A DNA stretch of 64,000 nt, taken from DATBAT01 sp963824805. GTDB taxonomy: Bacteria; Acidobacteriota; Terriglobia; Terriglobales; Acidobacteriaceae. Position 1 is the stretch's first letter. The number at the start of each line of letters is the position of its first letter. A model generated the notes under the pieces. That model worked only from the letters and a program-made list of their open reading frames with translations, was not told where the DNA came from and searched no databases. This document shows, one piece after another, positions 37,682 through 46,965 of the stretch. A program made the position numbers and the translations under genes. Location of the stretch: contig CAWGQZ010000053.1 in the NCBI GenBank assembly GCA_963824805.1, positions 1 to 64,000 on the forward strand, given 5' to 3'.

Positions 37682-39019
37682 CTATTCCCTAGCAGCACCT
37701 CCGCGAGATTTCTTTTTGGGTTTTTTTGCACCAAAGACGCGGGAGAAAATCTTATCGATATTTCGCAACTGCCGCTGCAGATCAAAGGCTAATTCGATCT
37801 GCTTGCGCGGCACGCGGCCGGTAACTTCCTGGTCGGCCAGGATCAGTTCACGAAAATTTAGCCCTTCCTTCCAAGCCCGCATGGCGTGAGCTTGCACCAG
37901 GCGGTAGGCATCCTCACGAGACACTCCGTGTTCGACCAAATCCAGGAGAAGCTGCCCGCTGAACACTAAGCCACCGGTACTTTCCAGGTTGGCCTTCATC
38001 CGCGCGGGATAGACGAACATTGTGTCGATAAGGTTGGTTGTCTTGTTTAAGAGATAGTTCACCAGCGTAGTAGAGTCGGGAATAATTACCCGCTCAGCCG
38101 AGGAGTGGGAGATATCGCGCTCATGCCATAAGGCAACATTCTCAAATCCCGCCTGCGCATTCGCCCGGACAACTCGGGACAACCCACTGATTTGCTCACA
38201 GGTCACAGGATTCCGCTTGTGCGGCATGGCGGAGGATCCCTTCTGCTTCTCGCTGAAAAACTCCTCCGCTTCCCGTACTTCGGTGCGCTGCAGGTGGCGA
38301 ATTTCCGTAGCGATGTTGTCCAGAGTGCAGGCAATCACCGCTAATGTTGCCAGGTAGTGAGCGTGGCGGTCGCGTTGGATAACCTGCGACGTCACAGGGG
38401 CCGCTCTCAACCCCAGACGAGCACAGATCTTTTCTTCCAACTCCGGGCTGAGGTGAGCCAGCGTTCCGACGGCTCCGGAGAGTTTGCCGACCCGCATGTC
38501 TTCGATGGCAGCGTCCAGGCGCACGATATCGCGTTGAACCTCCGAATACCAGTTGGCAAGTTTGAATCCGAAGGTAATGGGCTCCGCGTGAACGCCATGG
38601 GTGCGGCCTACCATGGGTGTGTCTTTGAATTCCCAAGCTCGGCGTTCGAGAACTTCCGCTAGCCGCAGCAAATCTTCTGCAATGATCTTCGAGGCCTGGC
38701 CAATCAGCAGAGCCTGCGCGGTGTCGACCACGTCGTTCGAAGTCAATCCATAATGAAACCAGCGCGATTCGGGACCGACGAACTCCGCGACGGCAGTAGT
38801 GAAGGCAATGACGTCGTGACGCACTTCCGCTTCGATTTCATGGATGCGTTCGACTTTGAAATTCGCACGCTCGCGGATAGCCTTCGCTGCGGATTTGGGA
38901 ACTATGCCGGCTTCCGCCAGCGTTTCGGTTGCGGCGACCTCTACCGCGAGCCATGTGCGAAAGCGGTTTTCGTCGCTCCAGATGCGGCCCATCTCGGGCC
39001 GGCTATAGCGTGGGATCAA
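37682..39019 (-). CDS. purB: Adenylosuccinate lyase
   Basis: Catalyses two beta-eliminations in purine synthesis (SAICAR to AICAR and adenylosuccinate to AMP). The 445 residues begin MIPRYSRPEMGRIW and contain RTHGVHAEPITFGFK, the signature GSSAMPHKRNP and RISHSSAERVIIPDS-like DISHSSAERVI. The C-terminus is lysine-rich. It is divergent from def and convergent with the ABC exporter across 42 bases. Confidence 0.95.
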   Translation of the reverse strand: MIPRYSRPEMGRIWSDENRFRTWLAVEVAATETLAEAGIVPKSAAKAIRERANFKVERIHEIEAEVRHDVIAFTTAVAEFVGPESRWFHYGLTSNDVVDTAQALLIGQASKIIAEDLLRLAEVLERRAWEFKDTPMVGRTHGVHAEPITFGFKLANWYSEVQRDIVRLDAAIEDMRVGKLSGAVGTLAHLSPELEEKICARLGLRAAPVTSQVIQRDRHAHYLATLAVIACTLDNIATEIRHLQRTEVREAEEFFSEKQKGSSAMPHKRNPVTCEQISGLSRVVRANAQAGFENVALWHERDISHSSAERVIIPDSTTLVNYLLNKTTNLIDTMFVYPARMKANLESTGGLVFSGQLLLDLVEHGVSREDAYRLVQAHAMRAWKEGLNFRELILADQEVTGRVPRKQIELAFDLQRQLRNIDKIFSRVFGAKKPKKKSRGGAARE

Positions 39020-39177
39020 AGGCTTCGTACCTCGCGTTTCATCGTGGGTTGAGAACTATGGATTCTAAATGGTGAGAGCGGGGCGGGGAAAGCTGGCCGG
39101 AAACCAGCTGGAGGAAACCAGCTTCCGGCTGCCGAAACGTGCGCGTCGCATTTCAATGTGCAAATATAGGGGGCGAT

Positions 39178-39727
39178 ATGGCGATTCGAAATGTTCTACA
39201 GCTAGGAGACCCAGGCTTACGCGAGGTCGCAGAACCAGTAGCCGATCCGACGGACCCCCCAGATCGCGGCATTGATTCATGACCTTTCGGACACGCTAGC
39301 GCACTGGCGAGAAACAACCGGTTATGGGCGGGCAATCGCGGCGCCACAGATCGGTGCGGGGTTGCGCGTGGTGTTCCTGCAACTTCCGGACGCCGAGCCC
39401 TGGCCGATGGTTAATCCCGTCATCGTCGAACGCAGTCCAGAGAAGATGGTGGTGTGGGATTGCTGTCTTAGCTTTCTTTCGATCTTCATGCAGGTAGAGC
39501 GGCATTGCGAGGTGACGATCCGTTATCAGGACCTTGCCGGAAAGTCCCACGAACTGCGGGCTGGAGCGGAGCGAGATTTGTCCGAACTGCTGCAGCACGA
39601 GATCGATCACCTGGATGGAATTCTGGCAGTGGATCGGCTTACCAATATTCGGACCTTGTGCACCCGTGAAGAGTTCGAAAAGAGATACCGGCAGGATAGT
39701 CCGTATGACGTCCAACGCAGCGGTTAG
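39178..39727 (+). pseudogene. def: Peptide deformylase, frameshifted at a C6 run
   Basis: Removes N-formyl groups from new proteins. The start ATG at 39178 (MAIRNVLQLGDPGLREVAEP) leads into a frame that shifts at six Cs, 39255-39260. The rest (from IAALIHDLSDTLAHW) is in the next frame. Motif I reads GRAIAAPQIG, motif II reads WDCCLSFL instead of the usual EGCLS, and motif III is QHEIDHLDG with the metal-binding HExxH. Deletion of one C restores one open frame of about 183 codons, so a homopolymer sequencing error is likely. The WDCCLS version fits a divergent deformylase subgroup. Do not assume loss of function. Confidence 0.8.
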
Positions 39728-39782
39728 CGGGCTATGGCCCCGACCGTTCGACCGTGGATATATGTCGTGATACGATATAAAT

Positions 39783-40220
39783 ATGGCGGGAATGCTCAGT
39801 CTGTCCGATTATCGTTCGCTGGCAGAATTGCGCTACCAGATACGGCGGTATCTCAAGTTCAGCGAGAATGTCGCGCATCGGGCCCGGATGGAGCCCCGCC
39901 AGCATCAACTGCTCCTCACCATTAAAGGGCTCCCCTCGGGGCAACGGCCTGTGATAGGAGAACTGGCCGAGCGCATGCAGATCCAGCATCACAGCACAGT
40001 CGAACTAGTAAACCGGCTGGAGTCGGGTGGTTTTGTGCGCCGCCACCGTAGTGATAAAGATCGCCGTGAAGTTTTCGTGGCTTTGACTTCCAAGGGAGAA
40101 AGAGTCCTGCGGCAGCTGTCGCTCGATCACAGCACCGAGCTTCGCACCCAGGGTCCGATTCTGGTGATCGCACTGAAACACGCTATGCGGACCGCCGCCA
40201 AGACAGGAAAGAACAAATAA
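39783..40220 (+). CDS. MarR-family transcriptional regulator
   Basis: A winged-helix regulator of 145 residues: helical dimer ends, recognition helix around TVELVNRLESGGFVRR, and the wing HRSDKDRREVFVALTSKGE. Its stop overlaps the start of the ClC gene (TAATG), so the two are translationally coupled and MarR probably controls the channel. The ligand is unknown. Confidence 0.9.
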   Translation: MAGMLSLSDYRSLAELRYQIRRYLKFSENVAHRARMEPRQHQLLLTIKGLPSGQRPVIGELAERMQIQHHSTVELVNRLESGGFVRRHRSDKDRREVFVALTSKGERVLRQLSLDHSTELRTQGPILVIALKHAMRTAAKTGKNK

Positions 40221-41554
40221 TGACTCACGTCGCTTCATCTTCACCGGAGCCAGCAATACCGGCTAGTTTTCGCATGGTCCTAGTTTCATTTCTCTCAGCC
40301 GGTATCGGCTTGATTGCGGGACTAGTCGCCTTCGCACTGTACAAACTGATCGGGCTGTTTGCTAACCTGTGCTTCTACCATCGCTGGTCGACGGATTTCG
40401 TCAGCGTGCGATTCCACACTCTCGGTCTGTGGGTCATCGTGGTTCCGGTGGTGGGCGGAATTATCGTCGGCTTCATGGCGAAGTACGGAAGCTCCAAGAT
40501 TAAAGGCCATGGCATCCCGGAGGCCATGGAAGCTGTTCTGTTCAATCGCAGCCGGATCCAACCGCGAGTTGCGATTCTCAAGCCGATTTCCGCAGCCATC
40601 GCGATCGGCACCGGGGGGCCGTTCGGAGCAGAAGGTCCGATCATTCAAACCGGAGGCGCAGTCGGCTCTTTGGTTGGACAGCTCTTCCACACCACGGGAT
40701 CAGAAAGGAAAGTCTTGCTGGCCTGTGGCGCCGCAGCGGGAATGTCGGCCACATTCAACACCCCGATTGCCGGGGTGATACTGGCGATCGAGTTGTTGTT
40801 GTTTGAATTTAAGTCGCGGTCATTCATTCCGCTCGTCATCGCCAGCACCATTGCTACCGCAGTTCACATGCAACTGATGGGTTCGGGACCAATGTTCACG
40901 GTGAAAGAGATGGCATTCGGTATCCCGGGTACACTTCCGTACTACTTGGTTCTGGGATTGCTTTGCGGGTTGGCAGCTGTCGGTTTCAGCCGGCTCTTGT
41001 ATTGGACCGAAGACCAGTTTGAGAAATTGCCCCTCGATGAGCTGTGGTGGCCGGCGATTGGGGCCCTCGGACTGGGGATGATCGGTTATTTTGTTCCCCG
41101 GGTTCTCGGCGTCGGCTACGACACCATCAGCGATATTCTGAATGGATCGCTCGTGCTCAAAGTCTTGCTTGTGGTGATGGTGGCGAAGGCCGCCGCATTG
41201 GTAATTTCGCTCGGATCCGGCACGTCAGGCGGACTGCTGGCTCCCATGTTCATGTCGAGTGCAGCTATGGGTGGAACATTTGCCACGGGCATCAACTGGA
41301 TTTTCCCCTCTGCCCACCTGTCTCCCGGAGCATTCGCCTTGGTCGCCATGGGTGCGGTGTTTGGCGCAGCGTCGCGGGCAACGTTCGCCTTCATCATTTT
41401 CGCCTTCGAGATCACTCGCGACTACAACTCAGTGCTGCCGCTGATGCTGGTCAGCGTGATTGCGACTGGTGTGGCCGTACTGCTGGAGCCCAAGGCTTCG
41501 ATCATGACTGAAAAACTGCGCGCGCCGCGGCCTGCGCATTCACCAGGAGTATGA
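40220..41554 (+). CDS. ClC-family chloride channel/transporter
   Basis: A polytopic ClC protein with the conserved selectivity segments GHGIPE (96-101), GAEGP (136-140) and GSGTSGGLLAPMF. The gating glutamate is present (E138). Whether it works as a channel or a Cl-/H+ exchanger is not decided by sequence. The frame stops at 41554 after EKLRAPRPAHSPGV, but the expected continuation (GLRIHQEYETDVLQQ) is in the next frame. A one-base frameshift near 41520-41530 in GCGCGCCGCGG therefore separates it from its CBS domains. Natural relatives are single ClC-CBS proteins. Confidence 0.9.
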   Translation: MTHVASSSPEPAIPASFRMVLVSFLSAGIGLIAGLVAFALYKLIGLFANLCFYHRWSTDFVSVRFHTLGLWVIVVPVVGGIIVGFMAKYGSSKIKGHGIPEAMEAVLFNRSRIQPRVAILKPISAAIAIGTGGPFGAEGPIIQTGGAVGSLVGQLFHTTGSERKVLLACGAAAGMSATFNTPIAGVILAIELLLFEFKSRSFIPLVIASTIATAVHMQLMGSGPMFTVKEMAFGIPGTLPYYLVLGLLCGLAAVGFSRLLYWTEDQFEKLPLDELWWPAIGALGLGMIGYFVPRVLGVGYDTISDILNGSLVLKVLLVVMVAKAAALVISLGSGTSGGLLAPMFMSSAAMGGTFATGINWIFPSAHLSPGAFALVAMGAVFGAASRATFAFIIFAFEITRDYNSVLPLMLVSVIATGVAVLLEPKASIMTEKLRAPRPAHSPGV

Positions 41555-42023
41555 GACCGACGTTCTGCAGCAGGTTTACGTTGCGGAGACCATGGACAAA
41601 GATGCTCCGGTAGTCCCGGCGGAAGTGACTGTCAGTGACCTCTCGGATCGCATTGCGCGCAATGATCCTGCAGTATCGCGGCATCAGGGACTCTTCATCG
41701 TCGACAGGGAAGGTAAGCTTGCCGGAGTGGTTACACGTGGCGATGTGCTACGCGCTCTAGCAAACGATCCGTCGGGATCTCTAAGTGTGCTTGAGGCCGG
41801 AAGCCGCAAAGTGGTGGTGACGTATCCCGACGAGGTTCTGCATGACGCCTCGGCGAAGATGTTGCGCCATAACGTGGGAAGGCTAGCAGTCGTGGACCGT
41901 CAGGATAATCGTCGAATTGTCGGCTACATTGGTCGGCCGGGCGTTATGGCGGCACGACTACGACGACTCGATGAAGAAGGGGTACGTGAACGGGGCTGGA
42001 TTGCCGGCTTGTCACGGAGCTAG
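41530..42023 (+). pseudogene. CBS-domain tail of the ClC protein, frameshifted off
   Basis: A pair of CBS domains (GLFIVDREGKLAGVVTRGDV, then GRLAVVDRQDNRRIVGYIGR), which bind nucleotides and regulate ClC proteins. It follows the transport domain in another frame with no gap, so it belongs to the same gene. An internal ATG at 41592 could give a free-standing 143-residue CBS protein, but a split gene is the better reading. Confidence 0.8.
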
Positions 42024-42047
42024 AAACCAGTTGTGAGTTTTTGGTTG

Positions 42048-43010
42048 TTAGTTCGCCGGTACTGCCGTCTTGAGCTTCTTTTTGGCGGAGACGATGAGCG
42101 GACGAAGAGCATCTACCGATACTCCTAGCGTACCGCCGGAAAAGCCATCGATGTAGGCGGAGTTGATTCCGATTACTTGGCCATGGGCGTTAAACACCGG
42201 GCCTCCACTGCCGCCATGGGCGGTAGGCGCGTCGTATACCAGCTTGTCTCCGACCACATCGCCCAGATGGCCGCAGGTTGCAGAAGGGCGAATCAAGGAG
42301 AGTGCTGCCAGTTCATTGGCTGAGCCCTGGTCGTCGCGGCGAAACGCCAGTCTCTCGTAGACTGCAGGCGGCGATTTAGCCACCATGCCGAGCACTCCCA
42401 TGGGATAGCCGACCACGGTCACCAGTTCTCCGGGAGTGGACACCTGCTCGGCTAAAGGCAAGGGACGAAACTTCTTGCCGCCCGGATCTTCAATCTTCAA
42501 AACCGCCAGATCACCCTGGGCAGAAACCACCAGAGGAGTAACATCCACCGGCGACGGCCGGCCAGGAAAGAAGACTAATAGCTTTTCGAGTACCGGCGTT
42601 GCTCCTTGATTGATCAAGGCCGCTGCTTCAGTATCGCCGTACCAGGGCTGCGCCACGTGCCGGTTGGTCGCCAGCAATCCATCGGATACTACGAATCCCG
42701 TGCCTGAGATACGCGCCCGCAGCGCCGGGGTACGCCCCGGGAAGCCCACCTGGTAGACGCCAAACACGTAGCAGATTGAGTCACGATAGCGGTTCAGGAC
42801 CAGCGTAGGCATCGATTGGGCCTGCTGTAGCTCCTGCACCTGCTCCGTGAGCTGGGACACCTCCGCCTGCAGGCTTGCCGTCTCCGGCGGGGCATAGTAA
42901 TGCGCCATAAATCCGGCACCGACCAGCAGGGAGATGCCCAGACCGGCCTGCAGCACGTTTGCCCAGGCGCTAACTACCGGCTCATCATTTGGATTCTGAT
43001 TTTCAGGCAT
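42048..43010 (-). CDS. Membrane-anchored trypsin-like serine protease
   Basis: A 320-residue protein with an N-terminal cytoplasmic tail, one transmembrane helix (about 20-42), a coiled-coil segment (about 45-66), and an S1-family protease domain. Catalytic residues are visible: His in LATNRHVA, Asp in QGDLAVLKI and Ser in HGGSGGPVF. There is no PDZ domain, unlike DegP/HtrA. It is probably periplasmic, acting in envelope protein quality control or signalling (inference). Confidence 0.88.
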   Translation of the reverse strand: MPENQNPNDEPVVSAWANVLQAGLGISLLVGAGFMAHYYAPPETASLQAEVSQLTEQVQELQQAQSMPTLVLNRYRDSICYVFGVYQVGFPGRTPALRARISGTGFVVSDGLLATNRHVAQPWYGDTEAAALINQGATPVLEKLLVFFPGRPSPVDVTPLVVSAQGDLAVLKIEDPGGKKFRPLPLAEQVSTPGELVTVVGYPMGVLGMVAKSPPAVYERLAFRRDDQGSANELAALSLIRPSATCGHLGDVVGDKLVYDAPTAHGGSGGPVFNAHGQVIGINSAYIDGFSGGTLGVSVDALRPLIVSAKKKLKTAVPAN

Positions 43011-43213
43011 CTTCTGGATCGGCTGGCTGCGAGGTATTGGGAGAAGTCACGCCGCACAGTCCGTCAAAGCTCTATTTTCGGCTCTGCTGGCTGGGTTGCC
43101 CACGGTACGGAAGATGGTGTCCGTGGGACACGCCACCGAAGTGGGGTGGGAAGGGAGGTTGGTGGTATTCCCATTTTGGGAGAGGGAAGGTAATTGAGAG
43201 GTTGAAGGCCCAA

Positions 43214-43243
43214 AACAAAAGCCGCCGGTCACCTGGCGGCTTT
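43214..43243 (-). terminator. Terminator of clpC
   Basis: On the minus strand AAAGCCGCC (43243-43235) pairs with GGCGGCTTT (43226-43218) around an 8-base loop, followed by a T-rich tail. It lies just after the clpC stop at 43261. Confidence 0.85.
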
Positions 43244-43260
43244 AACCCTAAAGGTTGCAA

Positions 43261-45705
43261 CTACTCGTAAAGCAATACGCCTTCGGTTTCCTTCGACGAA
43301 TCCACCGGCCGATAAAACAGTTTGTTATCGTCCAGGAAGACTTCGATGAACGCCGGCCTGGTTGTGATGGTGCCCTGAATCAGCGCCTCCGACAGCGGGT
43401 CTTCAATGTACTTCTGCAAGGCCCGGCGCAGTGGACGCGCCCCGTAGCTGCGATCAGTCAGCGTCTGGTTAAGAATCCATTTCTTGGCCTCGTCGGTGAC
43501 CGTGACCGTAATCGCCTTCTGCGCCAGGTTCTGGTTGAGCAAGTTAACCATGAGTTCCAGAATCTGGATCAGGTCGCCTTCGGTCAGAGCCATGAAGAGA
43601 ATGATTTCATCCAGACGATTCAGGAACTCTGGATTGAAGGTACGTTTGACCTCTTGTTTAACGAGGTCCTCGACCTTCTCCGAGATCATGTCTTCCTTGC
43701 TTGACTGGAAGCCCAGGCCTTCGCGGCGCTGCAGGTGCCGGGCGCCGATGTTCGAAGTCATGATGATGATGGTGTTCTTGAAGTCGACGGTGTTGCCCAA
43801 TCCGTCGGTCAATTGGCCATCTTCAAAGACCTGCAACAGGATGTTGAAGACATCCGGGTGGGCCTTCTCGACTTCGTCCAGCAACACGACCGAGTAAGGT
43901 GCGCGCTTGACGCGTTCTGTGAGCTGGCCACCTTCTTCGTAGCCTACGTATCCCGGAGGCGAACCGATCAGCTTCGAGACCGAGTGTTTCTCCATGAACT
44001 CGGACATGTCGAAGCGGACCAGCGATTTGTCGCTGCCGAACATGAACTGCGCCAGCGTACGCGCAACTTCAGTTTTGCCAACTCCGGTCGGGCCTAGAAA
44101 CAAAAACGAACCAATCGGACGATTGGGGCTCTTGAGCCCAGCGCGTGAGCGCCGGATGGCGCGAGCAAGAGCGGTGATTGCCTTGTCCTGCGAGATGATG
44201 CGTTTGTGCAACTCTTCTTCGATGCGGAGCAGCTTCGCCGATTCTTCTTCCTTAATCGAGGTAACGGGCACGCCCGTCCAGCGCGATACCACATCCTCGA
44301 TGTCCTCGCGACCGACAACGCCGGTGGAGGATTCATCGAGGTGGTATTTTTCGCGAAGGGCGCGCAGGTTCTCGCGCTCCTTGCGTTCCTCGTCCGAGTA
44401 GAAGCGCGCCTTCTCGAACTCGTGGTTCGCGATGGCGTTCTCCATACGGTGGACGATGAACTTGATCCGCTTCTGGACTTCAGTGATCTCTTCCGGCAGC
44501 GAAGTTTGACGCAGCTTTACACGGGCGCCAGCTTCATCGACCAAGTCGATAGCCTTGTCTGGCAGAAAACGGTCTGGGATGTAACGGTTCGAATGCGAGA
44601 CCGCGAAGTTTATGGCATCGTCGGTATAGGTGACCGCGTGGAACTTCTCATAACGGTCCTTGATACCGAACAAGATCTTGGTGGCGTCTTCCTCGTTCGG
44701 AGGCGGTACCTTGACAGCCTGGAAGCGGCGCTCGAGCGAGCGGTCTTTCTCGATCGACTTGCGATATTCGCCTGGGGTGGTAGCCCCGATGCACTGAATT
44801 TCGCCGCGCGAAAGCGCAGGTTTCAGGATGTTGGCAGCATCGAGCGAGCCTTCCGCCGAACCGGCACCAACTAACGTATGTAACTCGTCAATGAAGACGA
44901 TGGAGTTTTGCGACTCCATTAACTCCTTCATGATGGTCTTCAGACGCTCTTCGAATTGCCCACGGTATTTGGTGCCAGCCACGATCAACGAAAGATCGAG
45001 TGCCAGGATGCGCTTGTCGGCGAGGAATGAAGGCACTTCGCCGTCGGCGATACGCTGTGCTAAACCTTCGACGATGGCGGTCTTGCCAACGCCGGGTTCG
45101 CCGATCAGCACCGGGTTGTTCTTGGTGCGGCGGCAGAGGATTTGAACGACGCGCTCCAGCTCGCCGTCGCGGCCCACCAGCGGATCAAGCTGGCTGTCCA
45201 TGGCGGACTGGGTAAGGTCGCGGGAGAATTCGCTCAACAACGAGGATTCTCGTTGCCGTTGGGGTTGCGCTTTTTCCTGGCTGGTACGCGCCAACTCTTC
45301 CCGAATGGTCGAAAGACGCAGTCCGCGCTCGTGCAGAATCTCCGCAGCGAAGCACTTCTCTTCTCTCAGCAAGCCCAGAAGCAAATGTTCTGTACCGATG
45401 TGTTTATGCGAGAGCCGTTCCGCTTCCTCTGCGGCATAGGCCAAAACGCGCTTGCACTCGTTGCTTAGCGGAAGGTCCACGGAAGTGGAAACCTTCTCCC
45501 GAATCGTGGTGCGGCCTTCAATCTGCTTGCGAATGGATTCGACCGAAGCATGAGAGCGCAAAAAACGATTGGTCAGGGCTTTATCTTCGCGCAACAGTCC
45601 CAGCAGCAAGTGCTCCGTCTCAATGTAGGGAGACCCAAACTGGCTGGCTTCGTAGCGCGCAAAAAAGATTACGCGCCTTGCCTTTTCCGTATAACGTTCG
45701 AACAT
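43261..45705 (-). CDS. clpC: ClpC, AAA+ unfoldase of the ClpCP protease
   Basis: An 814-residue Hsp100 ATPase that unfolds substrates for ClpP. It has two N-terminal Clp repeats (EHLLLGLLRE at about 32 and again near 107), the first AAA domain with GEPGVGKTAIVEGLA, a middle coiled-coil, and the second AAA domain with GPTGVGKTEVAR and IGSPPGYVGYEEGG. The C-terminal domain carries the typical ADGSYGARPLRRALQ-like sequence (DRSYGARPLRRAL). No mcsA/mcsB or ctsR lies beside it, so control differs from Bacillus. Confidence 0.96.
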   Translation of the reverse strand: MFERYTEKARRVIFFARYEASQFGSPYIETEHLLLGLLREDKALTNRFLRSHASVESIRKQIEGRTTIREKVSTSVDLPLSNECKRVLAYAAEEAERLSHKHIGTEHLLLGLLREEKCFAAEILHERGLRLSTIREELARTSQEKAQPQRQRESSLLSEFSRDLTQSAMDSQLDPLVGRDGELERVVQILCRRTKNNPVLIGEPGVGKTAIVEGLAQRIADGEVPSFLADKRILALDLSLIVAGTKYRGQFEERLKTIMKELMESQNSIVFIDELHTLVGAGSAEGSLDAANILKPALSRGEIQCIGATTPGEYRKSIEKDRSLERRFQAVKVPPPNEEDATKILFGIKDRYEKFHAVTYTDDAINFAVSHSNRYIPDRFLPDKAIDLVDEAGARVKLRQTSLPEEITEVQKRIKFIVHRMENAIANHEFEKARFYSDEERKERENLRALREKYHLDESSTGVVGREDIEDVVSRWTGVPVTSIKEEESAKLLRIEEELHKRIISQDKAITALARAIRRSRAGLKSPNRPIGSFLFLGPTGVGKTEVARTLAQFMFGSDKSLVRFDMSEFMEKHSVSKLIGSPPGYVGYEEGGQLTERVKRAPYSVVLLDEVEKAHPDVFNILLQVFEDGQLTDGLGNTVDFKNTIIIMTSNIGARHLQRREGLGFQSSKEDMISEKVEDLVKQEVKRTFNPEFLNRLDEIILFMALTEGDLIQILELMVNLLNQNLAQKAITVTVTDEAKKWILNQTLTDRSYGARPLRRALQKYIEDPLSEALIQGTITTRPAFIEVFLDDNKLFYRPVDSSKETEGVLLYE

Positions 45706-46009
45706 ATAACCCTTTTCCCCCTGGAAGCTCTCGTTGGGCGCTTACTCCGCTCTTCCGGCCTACCCTAGCGGGAACCTGTTACCCTACCCTATTATGCAAT
45801 CAAAGTGCCAACAATCCCTAGCACCCAAAGTCTACTCCCAGAAACGACAGCGCTATTACTAAAGATACCTATGGTTTGCAGTCTGCGCACCCGTCTGCAG
45901 CCAACGCGCACCAAAAGTGCCACTTAGTTAAACCCGATTCTTCCCCACTAGTCGTTGTTCCAGGCCAAGGATCAACGCCCAATGGCTCGCTTCTACGCCT
46001 TTCATTCAC
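45706..46009. other. Intergenic region upstream of clpC
   Basis: About 300 bases with no gene. It should hold the clpC promoter on the minus strand. I see TTGCATAAT-like A/T-rich sequence and repeated TACCCT hexamers around 45770-45795, but no clear CtsR or HrcA (CIRCE) operator. Confidence 0.35.
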
Positions 46010-46744
46010 TCATACCGGAAGCGAATCCGGGACCGCTTCCTCAACTTGTCCTCCCTGCAACCGCAATACACGATGGCATTTGCGGGCAAAAGAGAAATTG
46101 TGGGTAGCGATTAGAGAGGTCAACTGATAATCGCGATGCAGCCGCGCAATCAATTCAAAAACTGAGTCCGCGGTACGGGTGTCGAGATCGCCCGTAGGTT
46201 CATCTGCCAATAGCAGCTTCGGCTTGGTGATGAGTGCCCGGGCCAGTGCGACCCTCTGCTGTTCTCCCCCGGAAAGCTCTCCCGAGCGATGATGAGAACG
46301 TGCTGAAAGCCCCACTTCCTGGAGCCATCGGGAAGCGTCTTTCTGCGCTTCCTGAGGAGAACTTTCGCGCAAAAGAAGCGGCATGGCCACATTTTCCAGA
46401 GCCGTAAATTCTGGGAGAAGATAGTGGAATTGCCAAACAAAGCCGATTTCGCGGTTACGAAACTCGGCAGCGCCATCCTCAGACAGCGACCCTAACCGTA
46501 AGTTGGCGCAGTATACGTCACCCGCCGAAGGTCTATCAAGCGCCCCCAGAATGTGCAGCAGAGTGCTTTTTCCCGAGCCAGATTCGCCGACAATGGCCAC
46601 CATTTCCCCGGACGCCACTTGGAATGAAAGGTTTTCAAAGAGCACCAAATCCGATCCGCCAGAGCGGAATGCCTTTTTTAATCCTTCGACTCGTAATAGT
46701 TCTTCCCGCTTACTTAGATGCACTTCACCCCCTTCTGGGAGCAA
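46010..46744 (-). CDS. lolD: Lipoprotein-release ABC transporter ATPase
   Basis: ATP-binding subunit of the LolCDE system that extracts lipoproteins from the inner membrane. The 244 residues have Walker A GESGSGKST, the Lol-type Q-loop VWQFHYLLPEFTALENV, the signature SGGEQQRVALARAL and Walker B LLLADEPTGDLD. A LolC/E-type permease lies 221 bases upstream on the same strand, supporting the assignment. MacB-type ATPases are the main alternative. Confidence 0.9.
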   Translation of the reverse strand: MLPEGGEVHLSKREELLRVEGLKKAFRSGGSDLVLFENLSFQVASGEMVAIVGESGSGKSTLLHILGALDRPSAGDVYCANLRLGSLSEDGAAEFRNREIGFVWQFHYLLPEFTALENVAMPLLLRESSPQEAQKDASRWLQEVGLSARSHHRSGELSGGEQQRVALARALITKPKLLLADEPTGDLDTRTADSVFELIARLHRDYQLTSLIATHNFSFARKCHRVLRLQGGQVEEAVPDSLPV

Positions 46745-46965
46745 GTTTCACCGCTGATTGAACGCGGTAAGTCGAAGGTTGTTCCGCCCCAAATATTTAT
46801 AGCGAGCGGGCTTCCCGGTTCGGAAATCGTTCCCTGAGAAGTCATATTTCTTCGGTGAAATCTCATATTAATCTTTCTGACGTTCCTCATCCAAGCGAAA
46901 GACTGGCAGAGCGCAGCTTCGAGATGCCAAAAAGGGGTTGAAGGTGACAGAAACGGAGCGAGAGG

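Noticed and set aside
39085..39140. CCGGAA...TTCCGG hairpin upstream of def as a regulatory RNA
   Set aside because: The pairing is short with several alternatives and the region is GC-rich, so it is likely chance.
44206..44874. Long plus-strand open frame opposite clpC
   Set aside because: It is the antisense shadow of the highly conserved ClpC AAA domain, with no homology of its own.
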